A stretch of 64,000 bases of DNA from Metabacillus idriensis (lineage in GTDB: Bacteria > Bacillota > Bacilli > Bacillales > Bacillaceae), in the NCBI RefSeq assembly GCF_009674765.1, contig NZ_WKKF01000002.1:620001-684000 (forward strand), in the 5' to 3' direction. Below the pieces are notes generated by a model. It made no database searches, was not told where the DNA came from, and saw only the letters and a program-made list of their open reading frames with translations. Positions 1 to 7,733 of this stretch are shown in pieces (within the stretch, counting starts at the first letter, position 1; every line of letters begins with the position of its first letter). The position numbers and the translations under genes were made by a program.

Positions 1-2
1 GA

Positions 3-164
3 GAACTTTTCGGAGAAGGAATGAAAAACCCTTTCTTGCCTTTCTATAGGGAACCAGGGCAAGCAGCAGAAGCGCCGAAACTTAGACAAACATGCTGTCT
101 TTACTATCTGACTTCAGAAAAAAGAGATCGCTGCAGTACTTGTCCGAAGCATTGTTTAACATAA
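3..164 (+). CDS. FhuF-like ferric-siderophore reductase, 3' end only
   Basis: Only the last 53 codons are in the window; the start lies to the left. The visible tail has the cysteine pattern C-C-x11-C-x2-C close to the stop, which resembles the C-terminal [2Fe-2S] site of FhuF-type proteins that reduce ferric iron released from siderophores (the usual spacing is C-C-x10-C-x2-C). The next gene looks like yusU; in B. subtilis yusU lies beside yusV, the ATPase of the bacillibactin uptake system, so a siderophore-utilisation context fits. The family call rests on the cysteine cluster alone. Confidence 0.6.
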   Translation, partial: ELFGEGMKNPFLPFYREPGQAAEAPKLRQTCCLYYLTSEKRDRCSTCPKHCLT

Positions 165-187
165 TGGATGATTAGGAGGAGATCTTG

Positions 188-454
188 TTGAAGGAAGATC
201 TTAAAGAACCGCTGAATGGCCTAATTGAAAAATATACAGAACTGCTTCTTGGAGAGGCGACGCCAGAACTTCAGGAAAAAGTAAAAAACTGGGTGATCTA
301 TTCACATATCGCGAAATCCATGCCGCCTCTTGTAAAGCATTGGAACGATACGTATCCTGCAGAAAAAGAAAAGGTAAAACAGCTTATTGCAGAAATTAAG
401 CAGCTGAATGAACAGCATCGGGAAAAATCACAGATGAATAATAAAGAATCATAA
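188..454 (+). CDS. yusU: YusU-like small protein (DUF2573 type)
   Basis: An 88-residue, charged, mostly helical protein without a signal peptide, membrane segment or cysteine. Two adjacent TTG codons (185 and 188) could start it; 188 is chosen because it sits 8 bases from a strong AGGAGG at 174-179, whereas 185 is too close. It follows the FhuF-like gene by about 20 bases and is probably cotranscribed with it. Size and position match B. subtilis YusU, whose role is unknown. The name rests mainly on synteny. Confidence 0.6.
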   Translation: MKEDLKEPLNGLIEKYTELLLGEATPELQEKVKNWVIYSHIAKSMPPLVKHWNDTYPAEKEKVKQLIAEIKQLNEQHREKSQMNNKES

Positions 455-461
455 TTAATCT

Positions 462-493
462 CAGAGAACGAATGAACAGCTCTGGGATTTTTT
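462..493. terminator. weak bidirectional terminator
   Basis: A short hairpin (CAGAG paired with CTCTG) is followed by a T-run on the plus strand. It lies between the convergent genes ending at 454 and 497. Confidence 0.4.
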
Positions 494-496
494 GTT

Positions 497-721
497 TTAT
501 TCGGCAGAATAGTCTTTTGCAGTTTTTTTTGTAAAGAAATAGTAAACAGGCAAGCATAGGAAAAAGGGTATGACAGAACCTGAAACCGCTTTAATTGTAC
601 CATCCTGATAGGTGACTGTGTGTTCCCACTTCAGCCAGACGATTTCAAATGCATAGCCAATCACATATAAGAGACCCACAGAAAAGAGATATAGAAATAC
701 AGATCCCGCATAATATTTCAT
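497..721 (-). CDS. small two-helix membrane protein, unknown
   Basis: A 74-residue protein with two hydrophobic stretches (about residues 5-25 and 48-64) joined by a short polar loop containing a Thr/Asp/Lys-rich segment, ending in a charged tail. This suggests a small integral membrane protein with both ends on the same side. The ATG at 721 is preceded by TGGAG. It is convergent with yusU and divergent from the acetyltransferase. I do not recognise a family. Confidence 0.6.
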   Translation of the reverse strand: MKYYAGSVFLYLFSVGLLYVIGYAFEIVWLKWEHTVTYQDGTIKAVSGSVIPFFLCLPVYYFFTKKTAKDYSAE

Positions 722-842
722 TTGAAATCAACTCCAGTATTTTCCTTTATTGTGATTATACTGTATATTTTGAAAGAGTGAAAGAATGGAAAAATCTTTC
801 ATCAGTGAATAAATTCTTGCAAAAATGGGGGACTAACCAATC

Positions 843-1385
843 ATGTGTCAGTCAATAGCAATTATCCGTCCAATTGAAACGAAGGATCTTATTCATTTAT
901 GGGAGATCAAGTATAAAGATGAGCACCCTGAGTGGAAGAAATGGGATGCTCCTTATTTTGAACATAAAAATCTTACTCTGACAGACTTTCTTTCACAGAA
1001 AGACAGTATCGTAGATCAAGAGGATTACTGGGCCATCGTTGCCGGTGACAAAATTATCGGCACAGTAAGCTATTATTGGGAGCATGAGCCTTCACTATGG
1101 CTTGAAATGGGGATAGGCATTTATGATCCCTCTTATTGGAACGAGGGATATGGAACGAAAGCCTTCCGTTTATGGATCGATCACTTATTTGAGACGTTGC
1201 CTATTGTAAGAGTCGGCTACACCACATGGTCCGGAAATATAAGGATGATTAAAGTGGGAGAAAAGCTTGGCATGACAGTAGAGGGGCGCATGAGAAAGTG
1301 CAGAGTGGTAAATGGAGAACACTATGATTCCATCAGAATCGGTTTATTGAGGGAAGAGTGGGAAGAACGGCCTGAAAAAAGGTAA
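843..1385 (+). CDS. GNAT-family N-acetyltransferase (RimJ/RimL-like)
   Basis: A 180-residue protein with the layout of a RimJ/RimL-type GNAT enzyme, which moves an acetyl group from acetyl-CoA to an amine. The acetyl-CoA loop region reads 'WNEGYGTKAF' (about residues 98-107), with a following 'GNIRMIKVGEKLGM' segment typical of the fold (Asn then a helix ending in KLGM). The ATG at 843 has GGGGGA about 10 bases upstream. The substrate cannot be told from sequence. It stands alone between a divergent membrane-protein gene and the amidotransferase gene. Confidence 0.85.
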   Translation: MCQSIAIIRPIETKDLIHLWEIKYKDEHPEWKKWDAPYFEHKNLTLTDFLSQKDSIVDQEDYWAIVAGDKIIGTVSYYWEHEPSLWLEMGIGIYDPSYWNEGYGTKAFRLWIDHLFETLPIVRVGYTTWSGNIRMIKVGEKLGMTVEGRMRKCRVVNGEHYDSIRIGLLREEWEERPEKR

Positions 1386-1474
1386 ATTTTTAAAATGATA
1401 AAAAACGGGTTCGACCAGGGAATGAGAGGGGTATAGATAGAAGAAGAGTAATTCCCAGGGAGAGTGAACACAAA

Positions 1475-2191
1475 ATGGACCAATCAAGACCAGTTATCGG
1501 CATATCAAGCTCAGTAGTAGATCACGGAGATATTCCGAGCGTGCATGTGCATCAAAAATATATTAGTTCTGTCATTCAGGCTGGAGGGATTCCAGTTGTT
1601 ATTCCGCTAATAGACGATGAAATGGCAAAAGTTATCGTATCAAAATGCGACGGCTTTATACTAAGCGGCGGGGAGGATGTGGACCCTCATTCTTACGGGG
1701 AGGACCCAGATCCAAAACTTAGAAAAACAAACGGTGTGCGGGATGAAATGGAAACAGCCGTTGTGAAATATGCGAAAGAAACCAAAAAACCTGTATTTGG
1801 AATTTGCCGGGGCATTGCGATGCTGAACGCAGCTCTCGGAGGTACGGTCACACAGGATATCGAGAGTACTTACGAGAATCCAATAAAGCATTATCAAACA
1901 GCAGACCGTCCGAATCCAACTCATGAAATCATGGTTGAAAAAGGCAGCAAACTGCAGGACATTTTCGGAACGGATACGGTCCGTGTGAACAGTATGCACC
2001 ATCAGGCAGTCGGAAAGCTTGCAGATGGGTTAGTTGCAACAGCTAAAGCGTCAGATGGGATCGTAGAAGGACTTGAAGGAACTGACAACGAGTGGTATGT
2101 ACTTGCCGTTCAATGGCACCCTGAAGAAATGGCGGCCCAGGATGAGGCGATGCATAACCTGTTTAAAACATTTGTGGATAATTGCAAATAA
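1475..2191 (+). CDS. class I glutamine amidotransferase-like hydrolase (peptidase C26, PuuD type)
   Basis: A 238-residue protein of the gamma-glutamyl-GABA hydrolase (PuuD) family. The nucleophile motif is FGICRG (Cys about residue 110), and the His-Glu pair is in WHPEE near residue 211-215. The early GISSS and ILSGGEDVDP segments are also typical. PuuD-type enzymes hydrolyse gamma-glutamyl amide bonds; the actual substrate here is unknown. RBS GGGAG lies upstream of the ATG. A strong terminator follows directly, so it is a monocistronic unit or the end of one. Confidence 0.85.
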   Translation: MDQSRPVIGISSSVVDHGDIPSVHVHQKYISSVIQAGGIPVVIPLIDDEMAKVIVSKCDGFILSGGEDVDPHSYGEDPDPKLRKTNGVRDEMETAVVKYAKETKKPVFGICRGIAMLNAALGGTVTQDIESTYENPIKHYQTADRPNPTHEIMVEKGSKLQDIFGTDTVRVNSMHHQAVGKLADGLVATAKASDGIVEGLEGTDNEWYVLAVQWHPEEMAAQDEAMHNLFKTFVDNCK

Positions 2192-2226
2192 AAAAGAAAG
2201 CGGCATAGTGCTGCTTTCTTTTTTAT
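2192..2226 (+). terminator. rho-independent terminator
   Basis: A 12-13 bp stem (AAGAAAGC arm paired with GCTTTCTT) with a 3-base loop and T-run, immediately after the amidotransferase stop. Confidence 0.85.
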
Positions 2227-2228
2227 TT

Positions 2229-2387
2229 GGGCTAGTTTGCGGTGCACTCGGACAGAACGGCTCAGCCAGCGCATGCAATCCTTATCTGCCTGTCGGGGCT
2301 AAACGGGCGATTCCGGTTTTCGTGGTGTCTAGCTCCATCGCCCAGCCCCTCGGTCAGAACAGATCCGCCTGTCGATTCCGCTTTTCG
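2229..2387. repeat. dispersed palindromic element, copy 1 (two degenerate units)
   Basis: Two incomplete units of the family seen again at 15374, 35574, 39115, 45982, 48274, 52082 and 60413. The second unit (2336-2387) has the left module (TAGCTCCATCGCCCAGC) and right module (ATTCCGCTTTTC) but has lost the central hairpin. The right end touches the stop codon of the minus-strand coat gene at 2388. Confidence 0.75.
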
Positions 2388-2726
2388 TTATTGAAGATAA
2401 GGTGATTGCTGCTGCAGGTAATTAGCGAACTGCTGGTGGGATTGCTGCAGTTTTTGGCTGTCTGCCGCTTCGAGCTTGTACCAGCCGTTTTTGTACATAA
2501 GATTATATAATTCTCTTTGGCAATTTTGAGTCTCGTTGAAGATCCCCTGAATATCCTGATAAAGAGAATCATGGCTCATTTCATTTAGGGCTGTGCAATA
2601 AGAATCTGTCATATATTTTTCAGTAGCCAGCAGTTCATTGATAAAGTCCCGGTCATTCATTTGAGGGGTTTTAGGTACTTGTGTTTCAGGGTTGCCGATT
2701 TTGTTCTGATTCTGATTATTATTCAT
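2388..2726 (-). CDS. CotF-like spore coat protein (YusN type)
   Basis: A 112-residue, Gln/Asn-rich protein with the helical core of the coat-F family: a 'MNDRDFINELLATEKYMTDSYCTA' type first helix (residues about 22-45) and a later 'QRELYNLMYKNGWYKLEA' segment. Coat-F proteins are processed components of the spore coat. AGGAGAGG precedes the ATG. It is the second gene of a two-gene operon and begins 12 bases after its partner. Synteny beside fadM matches B. subtilis yusN. No ordinary terminator follows; a palindromic repeat begins at the stop codon. Confidence 0.8.
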   Translation of the reverse strand: MNNNQNQNKIGNPETQVPKTPQMNDRDFINELLATEKYMTDSYCTALNEMSHDSLYQDIQGIFNETQNCQRELYNLMYKNGWYKLEAADSQKLQQSHQQFANYLQQQSPYLQ

Positions 2727-2738
2727 CCTGCACCTCTC

Positions 2739-3008
2739 CTACTGAAGCTGTGTTCCGTATGCTTCCTGATTTGGATTTAAATGAGTCAAAATTTTAGAAT
2801 AATGCTGTTCGTGCATCTTTCCAACCTTCTCAAGCTCGCTTTTTAATTGCTGATCACTGCATTGTCCCGCAAAGAAGTGAGCTTTTTTCATGGCAATTAA
2901 ATTCCACGAAAGCATATCTGTTAAGTAAAGGTGATCTTTAGTCGTAATGACTGATGGCGGCTGCTGCATCATGCCTTGCTGCGTGCCTGTATTCTGCTGT
3001 TGTTGCAT
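2739..3008 (-). CDS. CotF-like spore coat protein, upstream partner
   Basis: An 89-residue protein starting with a Gln/Asn/Met-rich stretch, then a helical region containing 'LTDMLSWNLIAMKKAHFFAG' (about residues 32-51), like the N-terminal part of CotF-like proteins. The start is set at ATG 3008 because GGAGGT lies just before it; a longer reading from TTG 3026 would translate the ribosome binding site itself. It is paired with the following coat gene, and the two may form a complex or be diverged duplicates. Confidence 0.8.
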   Translation of the reverse strand: MQQQQNTGTQQGMMQQPPSVITTKDHLYLTDMLSWNLIAMKKAHFFAGQCSDQQLKSELEKVGKMHEQHYSKILTHLNPNQEAYGTQLQ

Positions 3009-3185
3009 AGGTATAACCTCCTTCAAACATTTTCTTCCTTATCGTTCCTCATCCGAGAAATCCTATACGGAAATTAGGTGACAAATCTCGGGCAGCTAAA
3101 TGTAAATAATATTCAAACTATTTTAAATATGATAAAGTAACAGATAATTCTTGGTTAATGCGCCAAACAGAGTGGAGGACTTCAA

Positions 3186-4106
3186 ATGGAGCAATTACTT
3201 CGAAGTTTTTTCTTGTTTTTATCAAAGAATAAAAGAATGACAAAGGCTGCAAAGAGATATGGTTTAAGATTTGGAGCAGCACGCTTTGTTGCCGGTGAAA
3301 CGATTGAACTTGCAGCAGCTGCCATAAAAAAGCTGAATGAAAAAAATTTAGATGTGACAATTGATTATTTGGGTGAATTCGTCGATAACGAAGCGGAAGC
3401 AAATGAAATGGCGAATCAAACCATTCAAGCAATAGAAGCAATAAGCAGAGAAAATCTGCGGTCACAGCTTTCCTTAAAGATGACCTCCATGGGACTTGAT
3501 ATCTCAGATGAGGCGGTACTTAGGAATATGCGGCGGATTCTGGATGCGGCAAAGATAAATAATGTTTTTGTCACCATTGATATGGAAGATTATTCGCGGT
3601 GCGGGAAAACAATCAAAATTTTTAAAACCTTGAAGAAAGAGTACGATAATGTCGGAACGGTGATTCAGGCATATCTGTACAGAACAGTTAAAGATATTGA
3701 AGAGCTGAATCCGCTTCACCCCAATTTACGGCTTGTTAAGGGAGCATACAAAGAATCTCCGCGTGTAGCTTTTCCTGAAAAAAAAGATGTTGACGAAAAT
3801 TTTAAGAAAATCATAAAAATGCATTTACTAAATGGAAATTATACAGCAGTTGCTACTCATGATGAAGCGATCATTGAATTTACAAAACGCTTGGTAAAGG
3901 AAAATAACATTCCGAGTGATCAATTTGAATTTCAAATGCTGTATGGCATCAGACCGGAACGTCAGCTCGAACTGGTGAAGGAAGGATATAAAATGAGGGT
4001 ATATGTCCCATATGGCACAGACTGGTACGGTTACTTTATGCGCCGTCTTGCTGAACGGCCGGCAAACGTTGCTTTCGTACTGAAGGGAATGCTTAAGAAA
4101 TATTAA
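3186..4106 (+). CDS. fadM: proline dehydrogenase (FadM/PutB type)
   Basis: A 306-residue single-domain proline dehydrogenase, the FAD enzyme that oxidises proline to pyrroline-5-carboxylate. The TIM-barrel strands are visible, with 'VFVTIDMEDYS', 'LRLVKGAYKE' (conserved Lys-Gly-Ala-Tyr) and the C-terminal 'YGTDWYGYFMRRLAERP' motif that binds the proline carboxylate through two arginines. GGAGG precedes the ATG. In B. subtilis the orthologue yusM/fadM sits next to the fad operon, as here. A terminator hairpin follows. Confidence 0.92.
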   Translation: MEQLLRSFFLFLSKNKRMTKAAKRYGLRFGAARFVAGETIELAAAAIKKLNEKNLDVTIDYLGEFVDNEAEANEMANQTIQAIEAISRENLRSQLSLKMTSMGLDISDEAVLRNMRRILDAAKINNVFVTIDMEDYSRCGKTIKIFKTLKKEYDNVGTVIQAYLYRTVKDIEELNPLHPNLRLVKGAYKESPRVAFPEKKDVDENFKKIIKMHLLNGNYTAVATHDEAIIEFTKRLVKENNIPSDQFEFQMLYGIRPERQLELVKEGYKMRVYVPYGTDWYGYFMRRLAERPANVAFVLKGMLKKY

Positions 4107-4134
4107 AGGAGATGTCCAATAAGTCTCTAAAATG

Positions 4135-4177
4135 AAGCAGGCAGGAAAGACAAATGTTATTTCCTGACTGCTTTTTT
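4135..4177 (+). terminator. rho-independent terminator after fadM
   Basis: Arms AAGCAGGCAGGAAA and TTTCCTGACTGCTT form a 14-bp stem with one mismatch, followed by T6. Confidence 0.8.
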
Positions 4178-4179
4178 CT

Positions 4180-4377
4180 GTATGCGCTTTTCATAATCAC
4201 CCTCGGCCCCATTTTGACACCGCGGCGTATTTGTCCTAAATCCATTGGTACCCCGCTAACTGATAAAAAGGGTGATGACTCAACTCGACAAAATCGTGTA
4301 TATACAGAGTTTTCTGTAAAAAAATTCTGTTCTATGGAGATACTACTTTAAATTGGGTAACCATTGGTTGCATGGCT
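4180..4377. other. intergenic stretch with nothing recognised
   Basis: About 200 bases between the fadM terminator and the tandem array. An open frame across 4154-4351 begins inside the terminator and has no ribosome binding site. No promoter or RNA motif is convincing. Confidence 0.5.
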
Positions 4378-4909
4378 TTTCGCGCAGAAACCAAAATTGC
4401 GGAATCATAGGGTACGGTTGAATCCACTTTTCTGCGCAAGAACTAAAATTGTGGAATCAAAGGGTACGGTTGATTCCACTTTTCTGCGTAAGAACTAAAA
4501 TTGCGGAATCAAAGGGTACGGTTGATTCCACTTTTCTGCGTAAGAACTAAAATTGTGGAATCAAAGGGTACGGTTGATTCCACTTTTCTGCGCAAGAACC
4601 AAAATTGCCGAATCATAGCGTGTGGATGATTCCACTTTTCTGAGCAAGAACTAAAATTGCAGAATCAAAGGGTACGGTTGATTCCACTTTTCTGAGCAGA
4701 AACCAAAATTGTGGAATCAAAGGGTACGGTTGAATCCACTTTTCTGCGTAAGAACTAAAATTGTGGAATCAAAGGGTACGTTGATTCCACTTTTCTGCGC
4801 AAGAACTAAAATTGTGGAGTCATAGGGTACAGTTGATTCCACTTTTCTGAGAATCAAAGGGTACGGTTGATTCCACTTTTCTGAGCAGAAACCAAAATTG
4901 CGGAATCAT
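4378..4909. repeat. tandem array A, 52-bp period, nine full units plus truncated units
   Basis: Direct tandem repeats. The word AAAATTG recurs at 4393, 4445, 4497, 4549, 4601, 4653, 4705, 4757, 4808 and 4894: seven intervals of exactly 52, one of 51 (one base lost), then a truncated unit. Each unit contains a dyad, GTGGAATCAA - nine bases with GTAC near the centre - TTGATTCCAC, and the spacer TTTTCTGCGCAAGAAC. No CRISPR-like unique spacers, no open frame of note. It shares period and some short motifs with the arrays at 35281 and 60024. Confidence 0.95.
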
Positions 4910-4942
4910 AAATTTCAAAAAGAAAAAAGAGAGTTTGCAGGT

Positions 4943-4975
4943 AAAAAAAGCCGATTCTCATAAGAATCAGCTTTC
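4943..4975 (-). terminator. terminator of yuzL
   Basis: On the minus strand AAAGCTGATTCT pairs with AGAATCGGCTTT and a long T-run follows. Confidence 0.85.
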
Positions 4976-4982
4976 ATTAGCC

Positions 4983-5132
4983 TTATTCATGTCCCATGTT
5001 TTTCTTTCCATATTGCTGATTTGTACTAGAGCGTTTGCCCCCGCCATCCATCTCGTTTGTTGGACCAGAGCTGCCTTTTACGCTTGATGCACTTACTCCT
5101 GCTTTAGATGGTTGTTTCTTTAATCTTGCCAT
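4983..5132 (-). CDS. yuzL: YuzL-like 49-residue protein
   Basis: A small basic protein beginning MARLKKQPSKAG and ending in NMGHE, rich in Ser, Gly, Lys and Asn, with no hydrophobic segment. It has an excellent GGAGGTGA eight bases before the ATG at 5132 and its own terminator, so it is a real monocistronic gene despite its size. Composition and position match the B. subtilis YuzL family of small proteins, whose function is unknown; its composition recalls small acid-soluble spore proteins. It is divergent from fadN. Confidence 0.8.
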   Translation of the reverse strand: MARLKKQPSKAGVSASSVKGSSGPTNEMDGGGKRSSTNQQYGKKNMGHE

Positions 5133-5219
5133 AATTGGTCACCTCCTGGCTTTTATCCTTCCCGCAGCTGCTTTTTTTCATGCTGTCTGCAATTAATATG
5201 TGAATTTTTTGTAAATGTA

Positions 5220-5248
5220 TTGAACAAATTTTCGAAATCTTTTATATT
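5220..5248 (+). promoter_or_regulatory. sigma-A promoter of the fad operon
   Basis: TTGAAC (5220-5225), a 17-base spacer and TATATT (5243-5248). The FadR box lies about 45 bases downstream, where a bound repressor would block elongation or clearance. Confidence 0.7.
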
Positions 5249-5293
5249 AGTATATAGAGGAATTGATTCCTGACTATTTTTTTCATCAAAAAA

Positions 5294-5311
5294 TGAATGA
5301 GCATTCATTCA
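5294..5311. promoter_or_regulatory. FadR operator
   Basis: TGAATGAGCATTCATTCA: perfect 7-base inverted arms TGAATGA/TCATTCA with a 4-base centre, matching the known Bacillus FadR consensus. It lies between the promoter and the fadN start. FadR releases such sites when it binds long-chain acyl-CoA, so the operon should be induced by fatty acids. Confidence 0.9.
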
Positions 5312-5334
5312 AATTAACAAAAGGGGGAGCATTC

Positions 5335-7719
5335 ATGGTCCAGCGAATTAAAAAAGCTGCAGTTTTAGGATCTGGTGTAATGGGTTCAGGAATTGCTGCA
5401 CACTTGGCAAATATCGGAATCCCTGTATTATTGCTTGATATTGTACCGCGCTCACTTACGGATATCGAAGAGAAGAAAGGACTTTCTTTGGAAGATCATT
5501 CTGTCAGAAACCGAATCTCAAACGAAGCCATCCAAAAGTTATTAAAACAAAAGCCGGCTCCGCTGACTGCAAAGGAAAATCTTTCATTGATCGAAGCGGG
5601 TAACTTCGAAGATGACATGCACAGATTGTCTGAAGCTGATTGGATTATTGAGGTAGTTGTTGAGAACCTGGACATAAAGAAAAAAGTCTTTACATTAGTT
5701 GATCAATATAGAAAACAAGGGAGCATTGTCAGCTCTAATACATCAGGAATCTCTGTTGAGGCAATGGCTGAGGGAAGATCTGAGGATTTTCAAAAGCATT
5801 TTCTCGGAACGCATTTCTTCAATCCGCCCCGTTATTTAAAATTGCTCGAAGTAATTCCAACTAAGGCAACATCACCAGAGGTTTTATCTTTCATTAAAAC
5901 ATTCGGGGAGGATGTGCTCGGCAAAGGTGTTGTGGAAGCGAAAGACACTCCAAACTTTATCGCAAACCGAATTGGAACATACGGTCTGCTTGTTACTGTT
6001 CAGGAAATGCTGAAAGGAAAATACAGTGTAGGGGAAGTAGATTCTGTTACAGGACCGCTGATCGGACGCCCGAAAAGCGCCACGTTCAGAACACTTGATG
6101 TTGTGGGACTTGACACATTTGCACATGTAGCAAAAAACGTATATGACCAGGTTGAAGGCAGCGAAAAAGCGGTCTTTGAAATCCCTGAATTTATGAAGAA
6201 AATGCTTGAAAATGGCTGGCTTGGAAGCAAATCAGGCCAGGGCTTCTTCAAAAAAGAAGGAAAAGAGATTCTTGAACTGAATCCAGATACACTCGAATAC
6301 GGAGAAAGAAAAAAATTAAAGGCCCAAAGCATTGAGACGGCAAAACAGGCAAAAGGTGCAGCCGCTAAAATGAAAGCGCTTATCTACTCTGGTGACAGAG
6401 CTGGCCAGTTGCTTTGGAATATTACAAGTCCGACTCTCCTTTATTCAGCAGAATTATTAGGTGAGATTGCAGATGACATCGTTGCGATTGATGAAGCCAT
6501 GAAATGGGGCTTTGGCTGGCAGTATGGCCCATTCGAGACATGGGATGCCATCGGGCTCTCAAAGTCAGCTGCAAAAATGGAAGCAGAAGGCCGCAGTGTT
6601 CCGTCATGGATTAAAGACATGCTTGAGCGAGGATTTACTTCTTTTTATAAAAAAGAAGATGGCATCTCTTATTTTTATCATGATGGAGATTACAGACGCA
6701 TTCAGCAAAACGAAAAAGTCCTTGATTTAAAAGAGATTAAAGAGAAAAAAGGGGTCATTAAAAAGAACAGCGGTGCAAGCTTAATCGACCTTGGAGATGA
6801 TGTCGCACTTCTTGAATTCCATTCACCAAACAATGCAATTGGCATGGACATCATTCAAATGATTAATTTCTCCATCGATGAAGTAAACAAAAATTACAAA
6901 GGGCTTGTCATCGGAAATCAGGGCAAGAACTTCTGTGTCGGAGCAAACCTTGCGATGATTTTAATGGAAGCCCAAGATGATAACTACTTTGAAGTGGACA
7001 TGGTTGTCCGCCACTTCCAGCAGGCAATGATGAAGATTAAATACAGTTCTAAACCGGTAGTAGCAGCCCCGTTTGGCATGACGCTTGGCGGCGGAGCAGA
7101 AATCTGTCTTCCGGCAGCACACATTCAGGCTTCAAGTGAAACCTACATGGGATTAGTAGAAGCAGGTGTTGGTTTAATCCCGGGCGGAGGCGGCAACAAA
7201 GAGCTTTACATTAAACTTCTGAACAGCATCCCGAAAGGTGTAGACTTCGATCTTCAGAATGTTGCAAATAAAGTCTTTGAAACAATCGCTATGGCTAAGG
7301 TTTCAGCCTCAGCTGCTGAAGCACGAAACAATTTCTTCTTAAATGAAAATGACTCAGTCAGCTTTAATGGAGACCATATACTGCATGATGCAAAGCTGAA
7401 AGTCATTGAACTGTTTGATAAAGGATATAAAGCACCTGTCCGCAAAAAGGTTCCCGTTGTAGGCGAAACAGGTTACGCAGCATTGTTGCTTGGCGCACAA
7501 TCCATGCTTCAATCCGGCTTTATTTCAGAGCATGATTTAAAAATTGCGAAAAAACTTGCATATGTCATTGCAGGCGGCAAGGTTCCATTTGGTACTGAAG
7601 TGGATGAACAATACCTGCTGGATTTAGAAAGAGAAGCTTTCCTGAGCCTGGTTCAAGAGGGCAAATCACAGCAAAGAATGCAGCACATGCTTGTTAAAGG
7701 GAAACCACTACGTAATTAG
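5335..7719 (+). CDS. fadN: 3-hydroxyacyl-CoA dehydrogenase / enoyl-CoA hydratase
   Basis: A 794-residue fused beta-oxidation enzyme. The N-terminal part (about residues 1-400) is the NAD-dependent 3-hydroxyacyl-CoA dehydrogenase with a Rossmann loop GSGVMGSG (12-19) and the FLGTHFFNPP segment; the C-terminal part carries the crotonase fold with 'KNFCVGANLAM' and 'GMTLGGGAEICLP' oxyanion-hole regions near residues 530-590. It hydrates enoyl-CoA and oxidises the product. The start is ATG 5335, behind AAGGGGGAG; the longer open frame from 5263 would run through the FadR box. First gene of fadNAE. Confidence 0.95.
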   Translation: MVQRIKKAAVLGSGVMGSGIAAHLANIGIPVLLLDIVPRSLTDIEEKKGLSLEDHSVRNRISNEAIQKLLKQKPAPLTAKENLSLIEAGNFEDDMHRLSEADWIIEVVVENLDIKKKVFTLVDQYRKQGSIVSSNTSGISVEAMAEGRSEDFQKHFLGTHFFNPPRYLKLLEVIPTKATSPEVLSFIKTFGEDVLGKGVVEAKDTPNFIANRIGTYGLLVTVQEMLKGKYSVGEVDSVTGPLIGRPKSATFRTLDVVGLDTFAHVAKNVYDQVEGSEKAVFEIPEFMKKMLENGWLGSKSGQGFFKKEGKEILELNPDTLEYGERKKLKAQSIETAKQAKGAAAKMKALIYSGDRAGQLLWNITSPTLLYSAELLGEIADDIVAIDEAMKWGFGWQYGPFETWDAIGLSKSAAKMEAEGRSVPSWIKDMLERGFTSFYKKEDGISYFYHDGDYRRIQQNEKVLDLKEIKEKKGVIKKNSGASLIDLGDDVALLEFHSPNNAIGMDIIQMINFSIDEVNKNYKGLVIGNQGKNFCVGANLAMILMEAQDDNYFEVDMVVRHFQQAMMKIKYSSKPVVAAPFGMTLGGGAEICLPAAHIQASSETYMGLVEAGVGLIPGGGGNKELYIKLLNSIPKGVDFDLQNVANKVFETIAMAKVSASAAEARNNFFLNENDSVSFNGDHILHDAKLKVIELFDKGYKAPVRKKVPVVGETGYAALLLGAQSMLQSGFISEHDLKIAKKLAYVIAGGKVPFGTEVDEQYLLDLEREAFLSLVQEGKSQQRMQHMLVKGKPLRN

Positions 7720-7733
7720 GAGGGGGCACTGTT

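Noticed and set aside
4154-4351. 65-codon ORF after fadM
   Set aside because: Starts inside the fadM terminator and has no ribosome binding site.
4378-4909. CRISPR array
   Set aside because: Whole 52-bp units repeat without unique spacers, and no cas gene is in the window.
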